Below, piece by piece: positions 17,407 to 27,337 of a DNA stretch of 64,000 bases (its first letter is position 1; every line of letters begins with the position of its first letter). Source of the stretch: Leeuwenhoekiella palythoae (lineage in GTDB: Bacteria > Bacteroidota > Bacteroidia > Flavobacteriales > Flavobacteriaceae); the NCBI RefSeq assembly GCF_900130045.1, contig NZ_FQXT01000003.1:558001-622000 (forward strand). The letters run 5' to 3'. A program made the translations under genes and the position numbers. The notes below the pieces were generated by a model that had not been told where the DNA came from, did no database searches, and was given only the letters and a program-made list of their open reading frames with translations.

Positions 17407-18831
17407 ATGAATACAAAAATTACATTATTATTTCTGCTGATAGGACTAGTTGCTTTCGGGCAAAAAATTCCTAAAGACAAAAAGCAGCTTATTGCTTCTG
17501 TTGAAAATCACAAAGAAGAATTGATTTCGATAAGTGACCAAATTTGGGCAAATGCCGAAATCGCTTTTCAGGAAACCGAATCTTCAAAACTACTTGCCGA
17601 TTATGCCGAAGCAAACGGTTTTACCGTAGAACGCGGAGTTGCTGATATTCCTACCGCATTTATTGCGACCTATGGAGAAGGCAAGCCGGTAATAAGTGTT
17701 CTGGGTGAATTTGATGCCCTCCCGGGAATCTCTCAAAAGGCGCAGCCTACTAAAGAACCCCTGGAAGCTGGCGCAGCAGGTCACGGATGTGGTCATAACC
17801 TTTTTGGGACCGCAAGTCTGGGTGCAGCTATTGCGGTTAAAGAGATGATCGAAGCCGGAAAAATTAAAGGCACCGTAAAATTCATAGGTACTCCTGCTGA
17901 AGAAAAATTCTTTGGGAAATTATGGATGCTCGAAGCAGGGGTTTGGGATGATGTAGATGTTAATGTAAGCTGGCACCCTTCTGCAGATACTAAAGCAGAT
18001 GTACAAAGTTCGCTGGCTATGGTTGACTTTATTGTAGAATTTAACGGTCAAGCGGCGCACGCTGCGGCAGATCCTTGGAATGGGCGCAGTGCTTCTGATG
18101 CGTTAGAGTTGTATACCACGGGAATCAATTATTATCGAGAACATATCAAACCTACCGTACGCATTCATTATCATATTCAAGATGGTGGTCAAGTGGTTAA
18201 CGTGGTGCCTGATTACAGCAAATTGTGGGTACGCGTGCGCAATACCGATACTAAAGGAATGCTTCCGGTTTTTGAACAGGTAAAGAAAATGGCAGAAGGT
18301 GCTGCTATTATGGCAAATGTAGACTACAAATATTCGCTTGTTTCCGGTATACGTGAAACTTTGGTAAACAGAACCGGCGGAGCCGTAATGCAAGAGAATC
18401 TGGAGCTTTTAGGCCCTTTAGAATATACGGAAGAAGAAATCGCTTTTGGTAAAAAGATTCAAGAAATGACCGATAAACCTCAAGTAGGAATGGACAGCAA
18501 GATCTATCCCTTTGAGGAAACCAGAGAAAATCCCGGCGGCGGCTCTACAGATGTGGGTGACGTAAGTTGGAATGTGCCTAATATCAATCTTGGCGTAACC
18601 GTTGCTCCTAAAGATACGCCCTGGCATTCCTGGGCGGTTGTCGCATGCGGCAGAATGTCAATAGGCCATAAAGGAATGGTAATGGCTTCAAAAGCCATGT
18701 CAATGACTATGTATGATTTATTTGAAGATGCAAAACTTGTTGAAGAAGTAAAAACTGAATTTAAAGAACGTAAAGGGGACGATGTTTACAAAGCGATGAT
18801 CCCCGATGGACCACCACCTATTGGTAACTAA
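17407..18831 (+). CDS. Exported M20-family amidohydrolase (AbgB-like)
   Basis: Zinc/metal-dependent amidohydrolase of 474 residues with a signal peptide (MNTKITLLFLLIGLVAFGQ), so periplasmic. The M20D signature is present: GEFDALPG, the metal-binding AAGHGCGHNLFG, GTPAEEKFFGK with the catalytic Glu pair, HPSADTKA, and a dimerisation domain containing FNGQAAHAA. The final metal-ligand area is the STDVGDVSW/PWHSWAV stretch. Similar enzymes cleave p-aminobenzoyl-glutamate or N-acyl amino acids; the substrate here is unknown. Single gene with its own terminator. Confidence 0.9.
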   Translation: MNTKITLLFLLIGLVAFGQKIPKDKKQLIASVENHKEELISISDQIWANAEIAFQETESSKLLADYAEANGFTVERGVADIPTAFIATYGEGKPVISVLGEFDALPGISQKAQPTKEPLEAGAAGHGCGHNLFGTASLGAAIAVKEMIEAGKIKGTVKFIGTPAEEKFFGKLWMLEAGVWDDVDVNVSWHPSADTKADVQSSLAMVDFIVEFNGQAAHAAADPWNGRSASDALELYTTGINYYREHIKPTVRIHYHIQDGGQVVNVVPDYSKLWVRVRNTDTKGMLPVFEQVKKMAEGAAIMANVDYKYSLVSGIRETLVNRTGGAVMQENLELLGPLEYTEEEIAFGKKIQEMTDKPQVGMDSKIYPFEETRENPGGGSTDVGDVSWNVPNINLGVTVAPKDTPWHSWAVVACGRMSIGHKGMVMASKAMSMTMYDLFEDAKLVEEVKTEFKERKGDDVYKAMIPDGPPPIGN

Positions 18832-18832
18832 A

Positions 18833-18866
18833 AAAAATCCCCGTTCAGTAGTGAACGGGGATTTTT
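18833..18866. terminator. Bidirectional terminator
   Basis: Perfect 15-bp stem (18833-18847 with 18852-18866), core ATCCCCGTTCA, loop GTAG, with A-run and T-run on the two sides, between convergent genes. Confidence 0.93.
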
Positions 18867-18885
18867 CCTTTAAGCAATTTTTGAA

Positions 18886-20316
18886 TTAACTATCTAAACT
18901 CATAATTGCTTTTTCATTTACAAATTCTTTAATACCAAAACCACCGTGTTCTCTACCATACCCGGAAGCTTTTACACCACCAAAAGGCATATTAGGTTGT
19001 GCGAGACCAAAACTGTTGATAAATACCATACCGGTGTCAAAATGATTTTTGGCAAGTTCAAAAGCTGCCTTTTCGTCTTTTGAAAATATACCACCACCTA
19101 AACCAAAGCGGCTGTCATTTGCGATACGCATCGCATCCTCATTATCTTTTGCTTTGATCAGCGAGGCAACAGGACCAAACAACTCATCATCATAAGCCGG
19201 TTGACCGGGTTTTACATTACCTAAAACTGTTGCTGGATAAAAGTAGCCTTCACCTTTGGGCAAATTACCACCGCATAAAACTTCGGCTCCATTAGCAATA
19301 CTTTCTTGAACCTGATCGTGCAATTTCTCTCGTAAATCCTTACGCGCCATTGGTCCGATATCCACAGTATCATCAGTAGGATCACCAAATTTGATTTTTT
19401 CCATTCCGGCAACGAATTTTTGCTTGAATTCATCGTAGACTTTCTCCGTCACTACAAAGCGCTTGGCGGCAACACAGGTTTCCCCGTTATTATAAATTCG
19501 TCCTTTAATACTCCATTCTACTGCGGTATCAACATCAGCGTCATCTAATACTAAATACGCATCGTTAGATCCCAATTCCAATACGGTTTTCTTTAAAGCT
19601 TTTCCGGCTTTTTCACCAACCACTTTTCCTGCTGCTCCACTACCGGTTAAGGTAACTCCGCGTACCAAATCATTTTCAATAATAGCGTCAGATTGGTTGT
19701 GCGAAATTCTCAACACCGTAAATATATTTTCCGGTAACCCTGCTTCACTAATAATTTTTTCGATCAATAATGCAGAACCGGTCACATTTTCGGCGTGCTT
19801 CAGTAGAACCCCATTACCCGCCATTAAATTAGCGATGGTATAACGCATTACTTGATAGGTAGGGAAATTCCAAGGTTGGATGCCGTAAATTACACCAAGT
19901 GGTGAATATGTGATCACACCTTTTCCGCCTTGCGGCAGGGTACGCTTTTCATCCTGTAAAGCTTTAGGCCCATTTTGCGCAGTATATTCGCAAATACCTA
20001 CACACAAATCAACTTCTTGTTCTCCCTGACTGATGAGTTTCCCCATTTCTTCAGTCATCAATTTGACCAATTGCTCTTTATGCTTAGCAAGACTTTTACC
20101 TATTTTCTGAATAAACGCTGCACGTTTTTCTAACGGAAAGGTCTTCCACTCTAAAAAAGCATTGTGCGTCGCTTGAACCGCATCACTTGCTTCTTGATCG
20201 GTCATCATCTTATATCGATCAAGAGGTTTACCGGTAGAAGGATTTATAGTTTGAATGGTATCTTTACTTGTAGCCTTTTGCGTGGCATTGGGCTTATCTA
20301 AAATGTCTGTACTCAT
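18886..20316 (-). CDS. gabD: NAD(P)-dependent succinate-semialdehyde dehydrogenase
   Basis: Oxidises succinate semialdehyde (or a similar aldehyde) to the acid. The ALDH fold is complete: cofactor loop PWNFPTYQVMRY, GVTLTGSGAAG, the catalytic Glu in VLELGSNDAYLVL and the catalytic Cys in NNGETCVAAKRF, and FVNEKA near the end. The 476-residue length and the SND after ELG fit the GabD-like group found in Bacteroidota. The first 20 residues are a poorly conserved extension. No gabT is adjacent, so a role in GABA use cannot be shown. Ends at a strong shared terminator. Confidence 0.85.
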   Translation of the reverse strand: MSTDILDKPNATQKATSKDTIQTINPSTGKPLDRYKMMTDQEASDAVQATHNAFLEWKTFPLEKRAAFIQKIGKSLAKHKEQLVKLMTEEMGKLISQGEQEVDLCVGICEYTAQNGPKALQDEKRTLPQGGKGVITYSPLGVIYGIQPWNFPTYQVMRYTIANLMAGNGVLLKHAENVTGSALLIEKIISEAGLPENIFTVLRISHNQSDAIIENDLVRGVTLTGSGAAGKVVGEKAGKALKKTVLELGSNDAYLVLDDADVDTAVEWSIKGRIYNNGETCVAAKRFVVTEKVYDEFKQKFVAGMEKIKFGDPTDDTVDIGPMARKDLREKLHDQVQESIANGAEVLCGGNLPKGEGYFYPATVLGNVKPGQPAYDDELFGPVASLIKAKDNEDAMRIANDSRFGLGGGIFSKDEKAAFELAKNHFDTGMVFINSFGLAQPNMPFGGVKASGYGREHGGFGIKEFVNEKAIMSLDS

Positions 20317-20485
20317 AATAGTTCTTTTAAATAGTTTTCGGTATTACTTAAATAGTAAGCAACCACAATTTTTATTTTAAAGTTAATGAGTAGCCTAACC
20401 GAAACAAGGGGTTTTAATAAAGCCTTAAGCACATCTTATGGGGAATTTAGCATATGATTCTTCAAATAAAGACTGAAGTATGAAA

Positions 20486-21655
20486 TTAGTGTTTATGCTT
20501 CCACTGAAATAAAAGCTGAAGTATGATAATGAGTATGGAATATACTAACCCTAAAGTCGCCACGCCCGCCCACTGATAATGCTGCCAGGCGTAAGCTCCG
20601 GTAACCGTACCTAAGGCTCCGCCTATAAAATAAAGCACCATATAAATGGTGTTTACCCTATTGCGCGCTTCTGGGTTTTGATTAAAAATTATATTCTGAT
20701 TGGTTACATGTAAACATTGCAATCCAAAATCAACCGACAAAACTCCTATCACCAGACCAAAAATAGAATTTCCGCTAAATTGAAAAACGATCCAAGACAC
20801 AATGAGAATAGCTGTAAAAATATAGATGAGCTTCTTAGGCGGATATTTATCATTCAACTTACCCGAAATAGTAGCGCCTAAAGCTCCTATCATTCCCAAA
20901 ACGCCAAAGAGTCCGGCTGCACCACTACCGTAACCAAAATTGGTTTCCATCAAAAATACTAGCGTGGTCCAGAATGCGCTAAATCCTGCAAAGCCCAATG
21001 CACCTCGTAAACCGGCAATACGCACTTCGGGCTTGGTTTTAAATAATTTCCAAAGCGATTGCATGAGTTGAGAATACGTTCCTTTAAAATTGGTGGCGAC
21101 ATCCGGTAATTTAAAATAAAGCAGTGCCGCGTAAACAAGCATTATCACAGCGGCTACGTAATACATAAAACGCCAACCAAAATACTCTCCTACTAATCCG
21201 CTGAGAAAACGGCTTCCTAAAATCCCGATCAGCAAACCGCTCATCACGATCCCAATGGCTTTACCTCGGTTTTCTTCGGAAGCGAGTTGAGCAGCCATCG
21301 GCACAAACAGCTGAGGCACTACAGATGAAAAACCCACACAAAAACTAGAAATTGTAAGCACGGTAAGAGAAGGCGCCATTGCAGTCACCAACAGGGAACC
21401 AATAATTGCCACAAAATCGATCAAAATGATGGTTCTTCTAGAAAATTTGTCCCCTAACGGAATGATGAAAAGCAAACCAAACGCATATCCTAATTGTGTT
21501 GCGAGCGGAATATTGCTCACCTGCGCTTCAGTTACCGAGAAGGTTTTGGCCATTAAATTAAGAAGCGGTTGGTTGTAATAATTGTTGGCCACAACCAGAC
21601 CCGCTCCTGCAGCCATCAAGTAGAGTAGCCCACGATCAAGTTGGGTAGCTTTCAT
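20486..21655 (-). CDS. MFS transporter
   Basis: Twelve-helix major facilitator protein of 389 residues. The first loop carries PLGDKFSRRTIIL (motif A) and helix 4-5 RGKAIGIVMSGLLIGILGSR. The N-terminal VVANNYYNQPLLNLMAKTF matches the YnfM/YfcJ-like exporter group. The substrate is not predictable. It starts 24 nt after the cmk stop, so it is probably the last gene of porQ-cmk-MFS. Confidence 0.85.
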   Translation of the reverse strand: MKATQLDRGLLYLMAAGAGLVVANNYYNQPLLNLMAKTFSVTEAQVSNIPLATQLGYAFGLLFIIPLGDKFSRRTIILIDFVAIIGSLLVTAMAPSLTVLTISSFCVGFSSVVPQLFVPMAAQLASEENRGKAIGIVMSGLLIGILGSRFLSGLVGEYFGWRFMYYVAAVIMLVYAALLYFKLPDVATNFKGTYSQLMQSLWKLFKTKPEVRIAGLRGALGFAGFSAFWTTLVFLMETNFGYGSGAAGLFGVLGMIGALGATISGKLNDKYPPKKLIYIFTAILIVSWIVFQFSGNSIFGLVIGVLSVDFGLQCLHVTNQNIIFNQNPEARNRVNTIYMVLYFIGGALGTVTGAYAWQHYQWAGVATLGLVYSILIIILQLLFQWKHKH

Positions 21656-21679
21656 TAATAAAAAAGGGATTTCAAAAGA

Positions 21680-22375
21680 TTAGCATCTGCCGAAGATACG
21701 GTCCTTTGCGAGTTGTAAAAGAATATGAAACTGGTCTTCAATATTAGTATGCGTATTGTCTAGCAAAATCGCATCTTCTGCCTGCACAAGCGGAGAATCC
21801 GCTCTTGATGTATCAAGTTTATCACGCTTCTGAACATTCTCTAAAACTGCTTCATAACTTACGGCATCGCCTTTAGCTTTAAGCTCTTCAAATCTACGGC
21901 GCGCACGCTCGTCTGCAGATGCGGTCATAAATACTTTCAACTCAGCATCAGGGAAAACCACAGTACCAATGTCACGACCATCCATCACGATACCTTTTTC
22001 TTTGCCCATCTCGTGTTGCTTTTGCACGAGCAGTTTTCGTACTTCGGGAATCGCAGCGATCTGACTTACAAAGTTGGATACTTCTAGTGTTCTAATCTCC
22101 CGTTCTACATTTTCGCCGTTAAGATAAACGTCGGCAATCCCGGTCTCTGCATTCATTTGAAACTTTACTGAAACCATAAATAAATGCCTGATCAACGCTT
22201 CTTTATCAAAATGACCGGCTTTGATAAATAATTTACGCATCGCATATAATGTTACGGCACGATACATCGCACCGGTATCTACATATACGTAGCCTAATTC
22301 TTTAGCTAGCATTTTGGCTACTGTACTTTTACCTGTAGAAGAATAGCCGTCTATGGCAATGGTTATTTTTTTCAA
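21680..22375 (-). CDS. cmk: Cytidylate kinase
   Basis: Phosphorylates CMP and dCMP. The P-loop GYSSTGKSTVAK, the DTGAMYRAVTLY motif, DGRDIGTVVFP and DERARRRFEEL are all present, with the NMP-binding insert between. Translation appears to start at TTG (22375): the in-frame codon two positions upstream is a stop and no ATG precedes the P-loop. It sits between porQ and an MFS gene on the same strand. Confidence 0.95.
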   Translation of the reverse strand: MKKITIAIDGYSSTGKSTVAKMLAKELGYVYVDTGAMYRAVTLYAMRKLFIKAGHFDKEALIRHLFMVSVKFQMNAETGIADVYLNGENVEREIRTLEVSNFVSQIAAIPEVRKLLVQKQHEMGKEKGIVMDGRDIGTVVFPDAELKVFMTASADERARRRFEELKAKGDAVSYEAVLENVQKRDKLDTSRADSPLVQAEDAILLDNTHTNIEDQFHILLQLAKDRIFGRC

Positions 22376-22413
22376 AAGTTTATGCTTGAAGATTAAATAG
22401 TATCTTAATGACT

Positions 22414-23433
22414 TTAGTTCAAATCTATATTCAAACCAAAGAATCCTGAGCTGGCAGCAGTGTTGTAACGCGCGTAGCTGTAACTCAGGCGCAATTTATT
22501 AAACTTCACAGAGAAACCGGCACTTAGACCTGCAAAACTACGCTGATCGACGATGCGCAATTCTTCGGCTCTACGCACACTATACCCCAACCGAATATTA
22601 AAGCCTTTATCTGGAAATAATTCTGCTGCAAAAATCATATGGCGAAGCGCTTCATCAAAGAAATTGACATTTTCCGGGATAGAATTTCCATTTAGGTCTG
22701 AAGTTGCACGTGCGGGATTAGCAAAGGCCAAATTCCAATTTTGAAGGTTTTCTAAAGTTAAATGCCATCGCACCGGAACGTATTCTAACTTTTGAGAAAT
22801 TCCAAGATCCACTTCTAGCGGAAGCCTTTCATACGTAAAATCGTAAGCCGTAAACTGCGTACCAATATTGCGCACCACTCCGGCAATATTGAGTTCGAGT
22901 TTATCATTAACGTAGATAAATCCTAGATCTACAGCGCCACCCAATGAAGTGTACTGCTCCAATTTTGAAGAAATCAATTTAACATTAGCTCCAACAAAAA
23001 AATCTGTTCGCGGAATATTATAAGCATACCCCGCAGAAAAGGCCACTTCGCCTCCACTAAAGTCTGCTGTGGCATTGCCGCGCTCATCATAGCCTTCAAA
23101 AGTGCCATAATTTACATAAGTGACCCCGGCGTGAAAAACGCCACTCCGCCGATCGTATTCATAAGCGTAGCCTACAGTCCCATAATTTACATCGGCCAGA
23201 TAGTTGACATAGTTTAAAGAAAGTTGATTATGCATTTCTGGATTGATCGTCGCCGGATTGAATAGACCACTCGTGGGATCGTAACTGTAATCAGTCAAAA
23301 GTTTTCCGCCTAGCGCAGCTTGTTTTGGCGAAGAAACTAAATTCAGGAATTGATATGTCGCACGACCTCCCAATTGCGCCCAAAAACTGAAGCTCGTCAA
23401 CAAGGCTAAAATTAAAAGTAGCTTTTTTATCAT
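22414..23433 (-). CDS. porQ: Type IX secretion system protein PorQ
   Basis: Outer-membrane beta-barrel protein of the PorV/PorQ family, needed for cargo handling in the type IX secretion system of Bacteroidota. It has a signal peptide (LTSFSFWAQ), then LGGRATYQFLNLVSSPKQAALGG, the characteristic start of the family, and alternating amphipathic strands to a C-terminal SGFFGLNIDLN. Length 339 is normal. The order lon-porQ-cmk on one strand is frequently seen in flavobacteria. This is the only T9SS gene in the window. Confidence 0.9.
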   Translation of the reverse strand: MIKKLLLILALLTSFSFWAQLGGRATYQFLNLVSSPKQAALGGKLLTDYSYDPTSGLFNPATINPEMHNQLSLNYVNYLADVNYGTVGYAYEYDRRSGVFHAGVTYVNYGTFEGYDERGNATADFSGGEVAFSAGYAYNIPRTDFFVGANVKLISSKLEQYTSLGGAVDLGFIYVNDKLELNIAGVVRNIGTQFTAYDFTYERLPLEVDLGISQKLEYVPVRWHLTLENLQNWNLAFANPARATSDLNGNSIPENVNFFDEALRHMIFAAELFPDKGFNIRLGYSVRRAEELRIVDQRSFAGLSAGFSVKFNKLRLSYSYARYNTAASSGFFGLNIDLN

Positions 23434-23499
23434 ATCAAATCATCAAACAACCCGTATCGCAAAACGTATACAAGTATACTTTATTTCTACCCCATTAAA

Positions 23500-23526
23500 A
23501 AACCCGCTAAGTGACTTAGCGGGTTT
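23500..23526 (-). terminator. Terminator of lon
   Basis: Perfect 12-bp stem AAACCCGCTAAG/CTTAGCGGGTTT with a 3-nt loop, followed on the minus strand by a T-run, 20 nt after the lon stop. Confidence 0.9.
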
Positions 23527-23547
23527 GATTAAAATGTATCTAGAGGT

Positions 23548-25998
23548 TTAAAGTTGCTTGGCACGTTTAACCTTTTCATTGGTCAAAGCAATGTCAAGTA
23601 CTTCGCTCATATCATACACATAATGGAATGTAAGACCTTTTAAGTAATCTTCATTGATCTCTTTAACATCACGCTCATTCTCTGCACACATAATGATTTC
23701 TTTAATGTGCGCGCGTTTTGCTGCAAGAATCTTCTCTTTAATACCGCCTACAGGCAATACTTTTCCACGCAGCGTGATCTCGCCGGTCATCGCGATGCTT
23801 TGCTTTACCTTTCGCTGTGTAAATAATGAAACTAACGAAGTCAACATTGTGATCCCTGCACTCGGCCCGTCTTTAGGCGTAGCACCTTCGGGTACGTGAA
23901 TGTGTACATTGTACTTTTCAAAAACGCTAGGATCAAGTTCCAGGTATTCGGCGTTTGACTTAATGTATTCCATTGCAAGGGTAGCACTCTCCTTCATCAC
24001 TTTCCCCAAGTTTCCGGTAACGCTTAGATTTCCTTTTCCTTTAGAAAGTATAGATTCAATAAAGAGAATATCTCCGCCTACTTGCGTCCAGGCTAGTCCG
24101 GTTACTACACCGGCTACCTCATTATTTTCATATTTATTGCGCTCCAGTTTTGGAGAACCTAAGACATCAATAACCGTCTGGTTGTCTATTTTGATCTTGT
24201 AGTTCTCTTCCATCGCAATATTTTTAGCCGCATAACGCACCATTTTTGCGATTTGTTTTTCTAAGCCACGTACACCAGATTCACGCGTATAGCCTTCCAC
24301 GATTTTCTCTAATTGAGGTTTCGCGATCTTCAGTTGATCTGCGGTTACGCCGTGCTCTTTTAATTGCTTTGGAAGCAAATGACGCTTACCGATTTCTACT
24401 TTTTCTTCAATGGTATAACCAGTAACGTTAATGATCTCCATACGGTCACGCAATGCCGGCTGAATGCTTCCTAGATTGTTTGCCGTAGCAATAAACATCA
24501 CTTTAGAAAGGTCAAAACCAAGTTCTAGGAAGTTATCGTGAAACTCTGCATTTTGCTCAGGATCTAACACTTCAAGCAAAGCCGAAGAAGGATCTCCCTG
24601 ATTGCTATTACTCAACTTATCAATCTCATCTAAAACAAAAACCGGATTGCTGGTTCCTGCCTTTTTCAAATTCTGAAGAATTCTACCCGGCATCGCACCA
24701 ATATAGGTTTTACGGTGTCCGCGGATTTCGGCCTCGTCACGCAAACCACCTAAACTCATACGCACATATTCGCGTCCAAGCGCCTCAGCAACCGATTTCC
24801 CTAAAGAAGTTTTACCAACTCCCGGAGGTCCGTACAGACATAAGATAGGAGACTTCATGTCATTTCGCAGTTTTAATACTGCGAGATATTCAATAATTCG
24901 CTTCTTAACATCATCTAATCCGTAATGATCGCGGTCAAGAATTTTCTTCGCACGCTTTAAATCGAATTTATCTTTACTGAATTTATTCCAAGGAAGGTCT
25001 AAAAACAGATCCAGATAGTTACGCTGAATACTGTACTCTGCAACCTGCGGATTCATTCGCTGCATTTTGGCAAGCTCTTTTTTGAATTGCTTACCCACTT
25101 TTTCATCCCACTTTTTCTTTTTCGCACGCTGACGCATTTCTTCAATCTCATCTTCCTGAGAAACACCACCCAATTCCTCTTGAATGGTTTTCATTTGTTG
25201 ATGCAAGAAATACTCACGCTGCTGCTGACTCATATCATTATGCACACGGCTCTGAATGTCATTTTTCAGCTCCAGTTTTTGCATTTCGGTATTCATATAG
25301 CGCAACGTCTGTAACGCACGTTCTTGAAGGTCATTGATCTCCAAAAGGCCTTGTTTTTCATCAACACTCAAGTTCATATTAGAACTCACAAAATTGATGA
25401 GAAACGATTCGCTCTCAATATTTTTGATCGCAAAACCTGCTTCACTAGGAATATTAGGGGATTGTTTAATGATCTGCAATGCCTGCTCTTTAATCGACTC
25501 GATAATCGCTTTAAATTCAGCAGAATCTTTTTCGGGTTTGGTTTCAGCAACTTCGCGTACCGTCGCAACCAAGTATGGTTTTTCGGTGATAACTTCAGCA
25601 ATATTAAAGCGCTTTTTACCCTGAATGATCACGGTAACATTTCCGTCAGGCATTTTCAACACACGTAAAATACGCGCCACCACACCTGTAGTATTGATAT
25701 CGTCTGCAGATGGATTTTCTACATCGCCGTCTTTCTGAGAAACCACACCAATGATCTTTGAACCTTTATTTGCTTCGTTGATCAAGTCGATTGACATATC
25801 ACGACCCGCAGTGATAGGAATCACAACACCGGGAAATAACACGGTATTTCTTAAAGGAAGTATAGGTAAGGTTTCAGGTAATTCTTCTCTATTGATCTCA
25901 TCTTCATCCTCAGGAGTCATCAACGGAATTAACTCAGCATCACCTTCAAAGTCCTGCAATGACAGATTGTCAAGATTTGTAAATTTTGTTCTAGCCAT
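23548..25998 (-). CDS. lon: ATP-dependent protease Lon
   Basis: Cytoplasmic quality-control protease of about 816 residues. The N-terminal substrate domain begins [18 protein letters not shown]. The AAA+ module has the Walker [14 protein letters not shown] and Walker [10 protein letters not shown]. The protease domain has [10 protein letters not shown] with the catalytic Ser and [13 protein letters not shown] with the catalytic Lys. A GTG at 26013 is in frame, but the ATG at 25998 (MARTKF) is the likely start. An unusually acidic 30-residue stretch precedes the LON domain, as in other flavobacterial Lon proteins. It is divergent from the ECF sigma operon. Confidence 0.96.
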   Translation of the reverse strand: MARTKFTNLDNLSLQDFEGDAELIPLMTPEDEDEINREELPETLPILPLRNTVLFPGVVIPITAGRDMSIDLINEANKGSKIIGVVSQKDGDVENPSADDINTTGVVARILRVLKMPDGNVTVIIQGKKRFNIAEVITEKPYLVATVREVAETKPEKDSAEFKAIIESIKEQALQIIKQSPNIPSEAGFAIKNIESESFLINFVSSNMNLSVDEKQGLLEINDLQERALQTLRYMNTEMQKLELKNDIQSRVHNDMSQQQREYFLHQQMKTIQEELGGVSQEDEIEEMRQRAKKKKWDEKVGKQFKKELAKMQRMNPQVAEYSIQRNYLDLFLDLPWNKFSKDKFDLKRAKKILDRDHYGLDDVKKRIIEYLAVLKLRNDMKSPILCLYGPPGVGKTSLGKSVAEALGREYVRMSLGGLRDEAEIRGHRKTYIGAMPGRILQNLKKAGTSNPVFVLDEIDKLSNSNQGDPSSALLEVLDPEQNAEFHDNFLELGFDLSKVMFIATANNLGSIQPALRDRMEIINVTGYTIEEKVEIGKRHLLPKQLKEHGVTADQLKIAKPQLEKIVEGYTRESGVRGLEKQIAKMVRYAAKNIAMEENYKIKIDNQTVIDVLGSPKLERNKYENNEVAGVVTGLAWTQVGGDILFIESILSKGKGNLSVTGNLGKVMKESATLAMEYIKSNAEYLELDPSVFEKYNVHIHVPEGATPKDGPSAGITMLTSLVSLFTQRKVKQSIAMTGEITLRGKVLPVGGIKEKILAAKRAHIKEIIMCAENERDVKEINEDYLKGLTFHYVYDMSEVLDIALTNEKVKRAKQL

Positions 25999-26177
25999 AT
26001 TATTTAACGCCACATTGTCACGATTTCAATTCTTTTGAAAACAATGCGATCTTTTTTATTTGATTTAAACCCTTTAATAATGGGCTTTTAAGCTGTTTAG
26101 TATCTTTCTTTACTTCTATAATTCAATTCCTATGCCACCTTAACTTTTAGGGTTGATGGAAAAAAATTCCGCAGAAC

Positions 26178-26203
26178 TGTAACAAACTGCTTACCGACGT
26201 ATC
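26178..26203 (+). promoter_or_regulatory. Candidate ECF-type promoter of the sigma factor operon
   Basis: TGTAAC (26178-26183), a 14-nt spacer and CGTATC (26198-26203) resemble a GTAAC/CGTC-type ECF promoter and lie 22 nt before the start codon. A similar pair occurs upstream of the 48507 gene. Autoregulation by the encoded sigma factor is inferred. Confidence 0.5.
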
Positions 26204-26225
26204 TTTATACTGAAGCATTAACCTA

Positions 26226-26783
26226 TTGAACACAACTAACCATCATATTGATCTGCTTTTAGAGCAATGTAAAAACGGAAATCAGCACGCGCAGCTTACG
26301 GTTTACAAAAGGTATTATAAAGCTATGTACAATACTTCGCTACGTATTGTAAGAGATAGCGCCGAAGCCGAAGATGTAATGCAAGAGTCGTTTTTAAGTG
26401 CTTTTACAAAGCTTGATTCGTACAGCGGTGAAGCAACTTTTGGTAGTTGGTTAAAACGTATTGTCGTCAATAACAGCATCAGCAGTTATAACAAACGTAA
26501 CCGACTCAAAGAAGACGATCTCGATGATACGCTTTACAAGTTAGAAGAAGATCAAGGCATTACTGAATGCGACACTAACCATCTCGAGGTGCAACGCGTT
26601 TTACAGACGATGAATCATCTTAAAGAAAATTATAGAATGGCGCTTACCCTGAATTTGATCGAAGGTTACGATTATGAAGAAATGAGCGACATTCTGGGAA
26701 TAAGTTATGCCAATTGCAGAACCACAGTTTCCCGAGCAAAAGAAAGTTTAAGAAAAAAATTGAGTGAGCTAATCACCGAATAA
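26226..26783 (+). CDS. ECF-type RNA polymerase sigma factor
   Basis: Sigma-70 family factor of 185 residues with regions 2 and 4 only. Region 2 (about 20-85) reads YYKAMYNTSLRIVRDSAEAEDVMQ in its helix order, and region 4 (about 120-178) has NHLKENYRMALTLNLIEGYD followed by YEEMSDILGISYANCRTTVSRAKE. The start is TTG at 26226: an in-frame stop lies at 26211-26213 and the first ATG is inside region 2. The gene leads an operon with a membrane protein and two exported proteins, the usual arrangement of an envelope-responsive sigma module in flavobacteria. Confidence 0.93.
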   Translation: MNTTNHHIDLLLEQCKNGNQHAQLTVYKRYYKAMYNTSLRIVRDSAEAEDVMQESFLSAFTKLDSYSGEATFGSWLKRIVVNNSISSYNKRNRLKEDDLDDTLYKLEEDQGITECDTNHLEVQRVLQTMNHLKENYRMALTLNLIEGYDYEEMSDILGISYANCRTTVSRAKESLRKKLSELITE

Positions 26784-26785
26784 TT

Positions 26786-27337
26786 ATGAAACCGAATTTA
26801 GAAAACTGGTTTGAAGAACAGCGCGACTGTTTTGACATTGCCGAGCCCGGCGATGGTCACGAACTGCGCTTTTTAAACAAACTCAAAGAGACACAAGTAG
26901 AAGAAAAAACCGTCAAAAAGCTAGACTGGTGGAAACCCCTTGCTTCTGCCGCTGCAATCGTACTGATCGTTTTTGCAGGCTACGCAACCCTTAAGCCTGC
27001 AAATAGTGGCGCGGAATTGGCTGCAGTTTCCCCTGAAATGGCTAAGACGCAGGATTTTTTCACCAAAGCTATTGAAGAAGAACTGTATAATATCAACGAG
27101 GCTCGAACTCCTGAAACGCAAGAACTGGTAGAGGATGCTCTTGTTCAGCTTGAAGCATTAGAAAAGGATTACCAAGAGCTTACCGAAGATCTCGCTACTA
27201 GCGGTGAAGACAAGCGTGTGATTTATGCTATGATCGCCAACTTTCAGTCACGTATAGATCTGCTCAATACAGTTTTAGAAGAAATCGAATCAATCAAAAA
27301 AATTAAAAACGACGTATATGAAGACCAATTACTATAA
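26786..27337 (+). CDS. Single-pass membrane protein, putative anti-sigma factor
   Basis: A 183-residue protein starting 2 nt after the sigma gene stop. The N-terminal 45 residues are cytoplasmic-looking and charged, one membrane helix follows (SAAAIVLIVFAGYATL, about 51-67), and the rest is acidic and predicted helical or coiled coil (about 105-175). The order and topology fit an anti-sigma factor that holds the sigma factor at the membrane. No zinc motif or named anti-sigma domain can be recognised, so this is inferred from position. Its end overlaps the next gene by 20 nt. Confidence 0.65.
   Translation: MKPNLENWFEEQRDCFDIAEPGDGHELRFLNKLKETQVEEKTVKKLDWWKPLASAAAIVLIVFAGYATLKPANSGAELAAVSPEMAKTQDFFTKAIEEELYNINEARTPETQELVEDALVQLEALEKDYQELTEDLATSGEDKRVIYAMIANFQSRIDLLNTVLEEIESIKKIKNDVYEDQLL

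Noticed and set aside
25324-25668. 114-codon frame antisense to lon
   Set aside because: Overlaps the conserved N-terminal domain of Lon; product is not protein-like.
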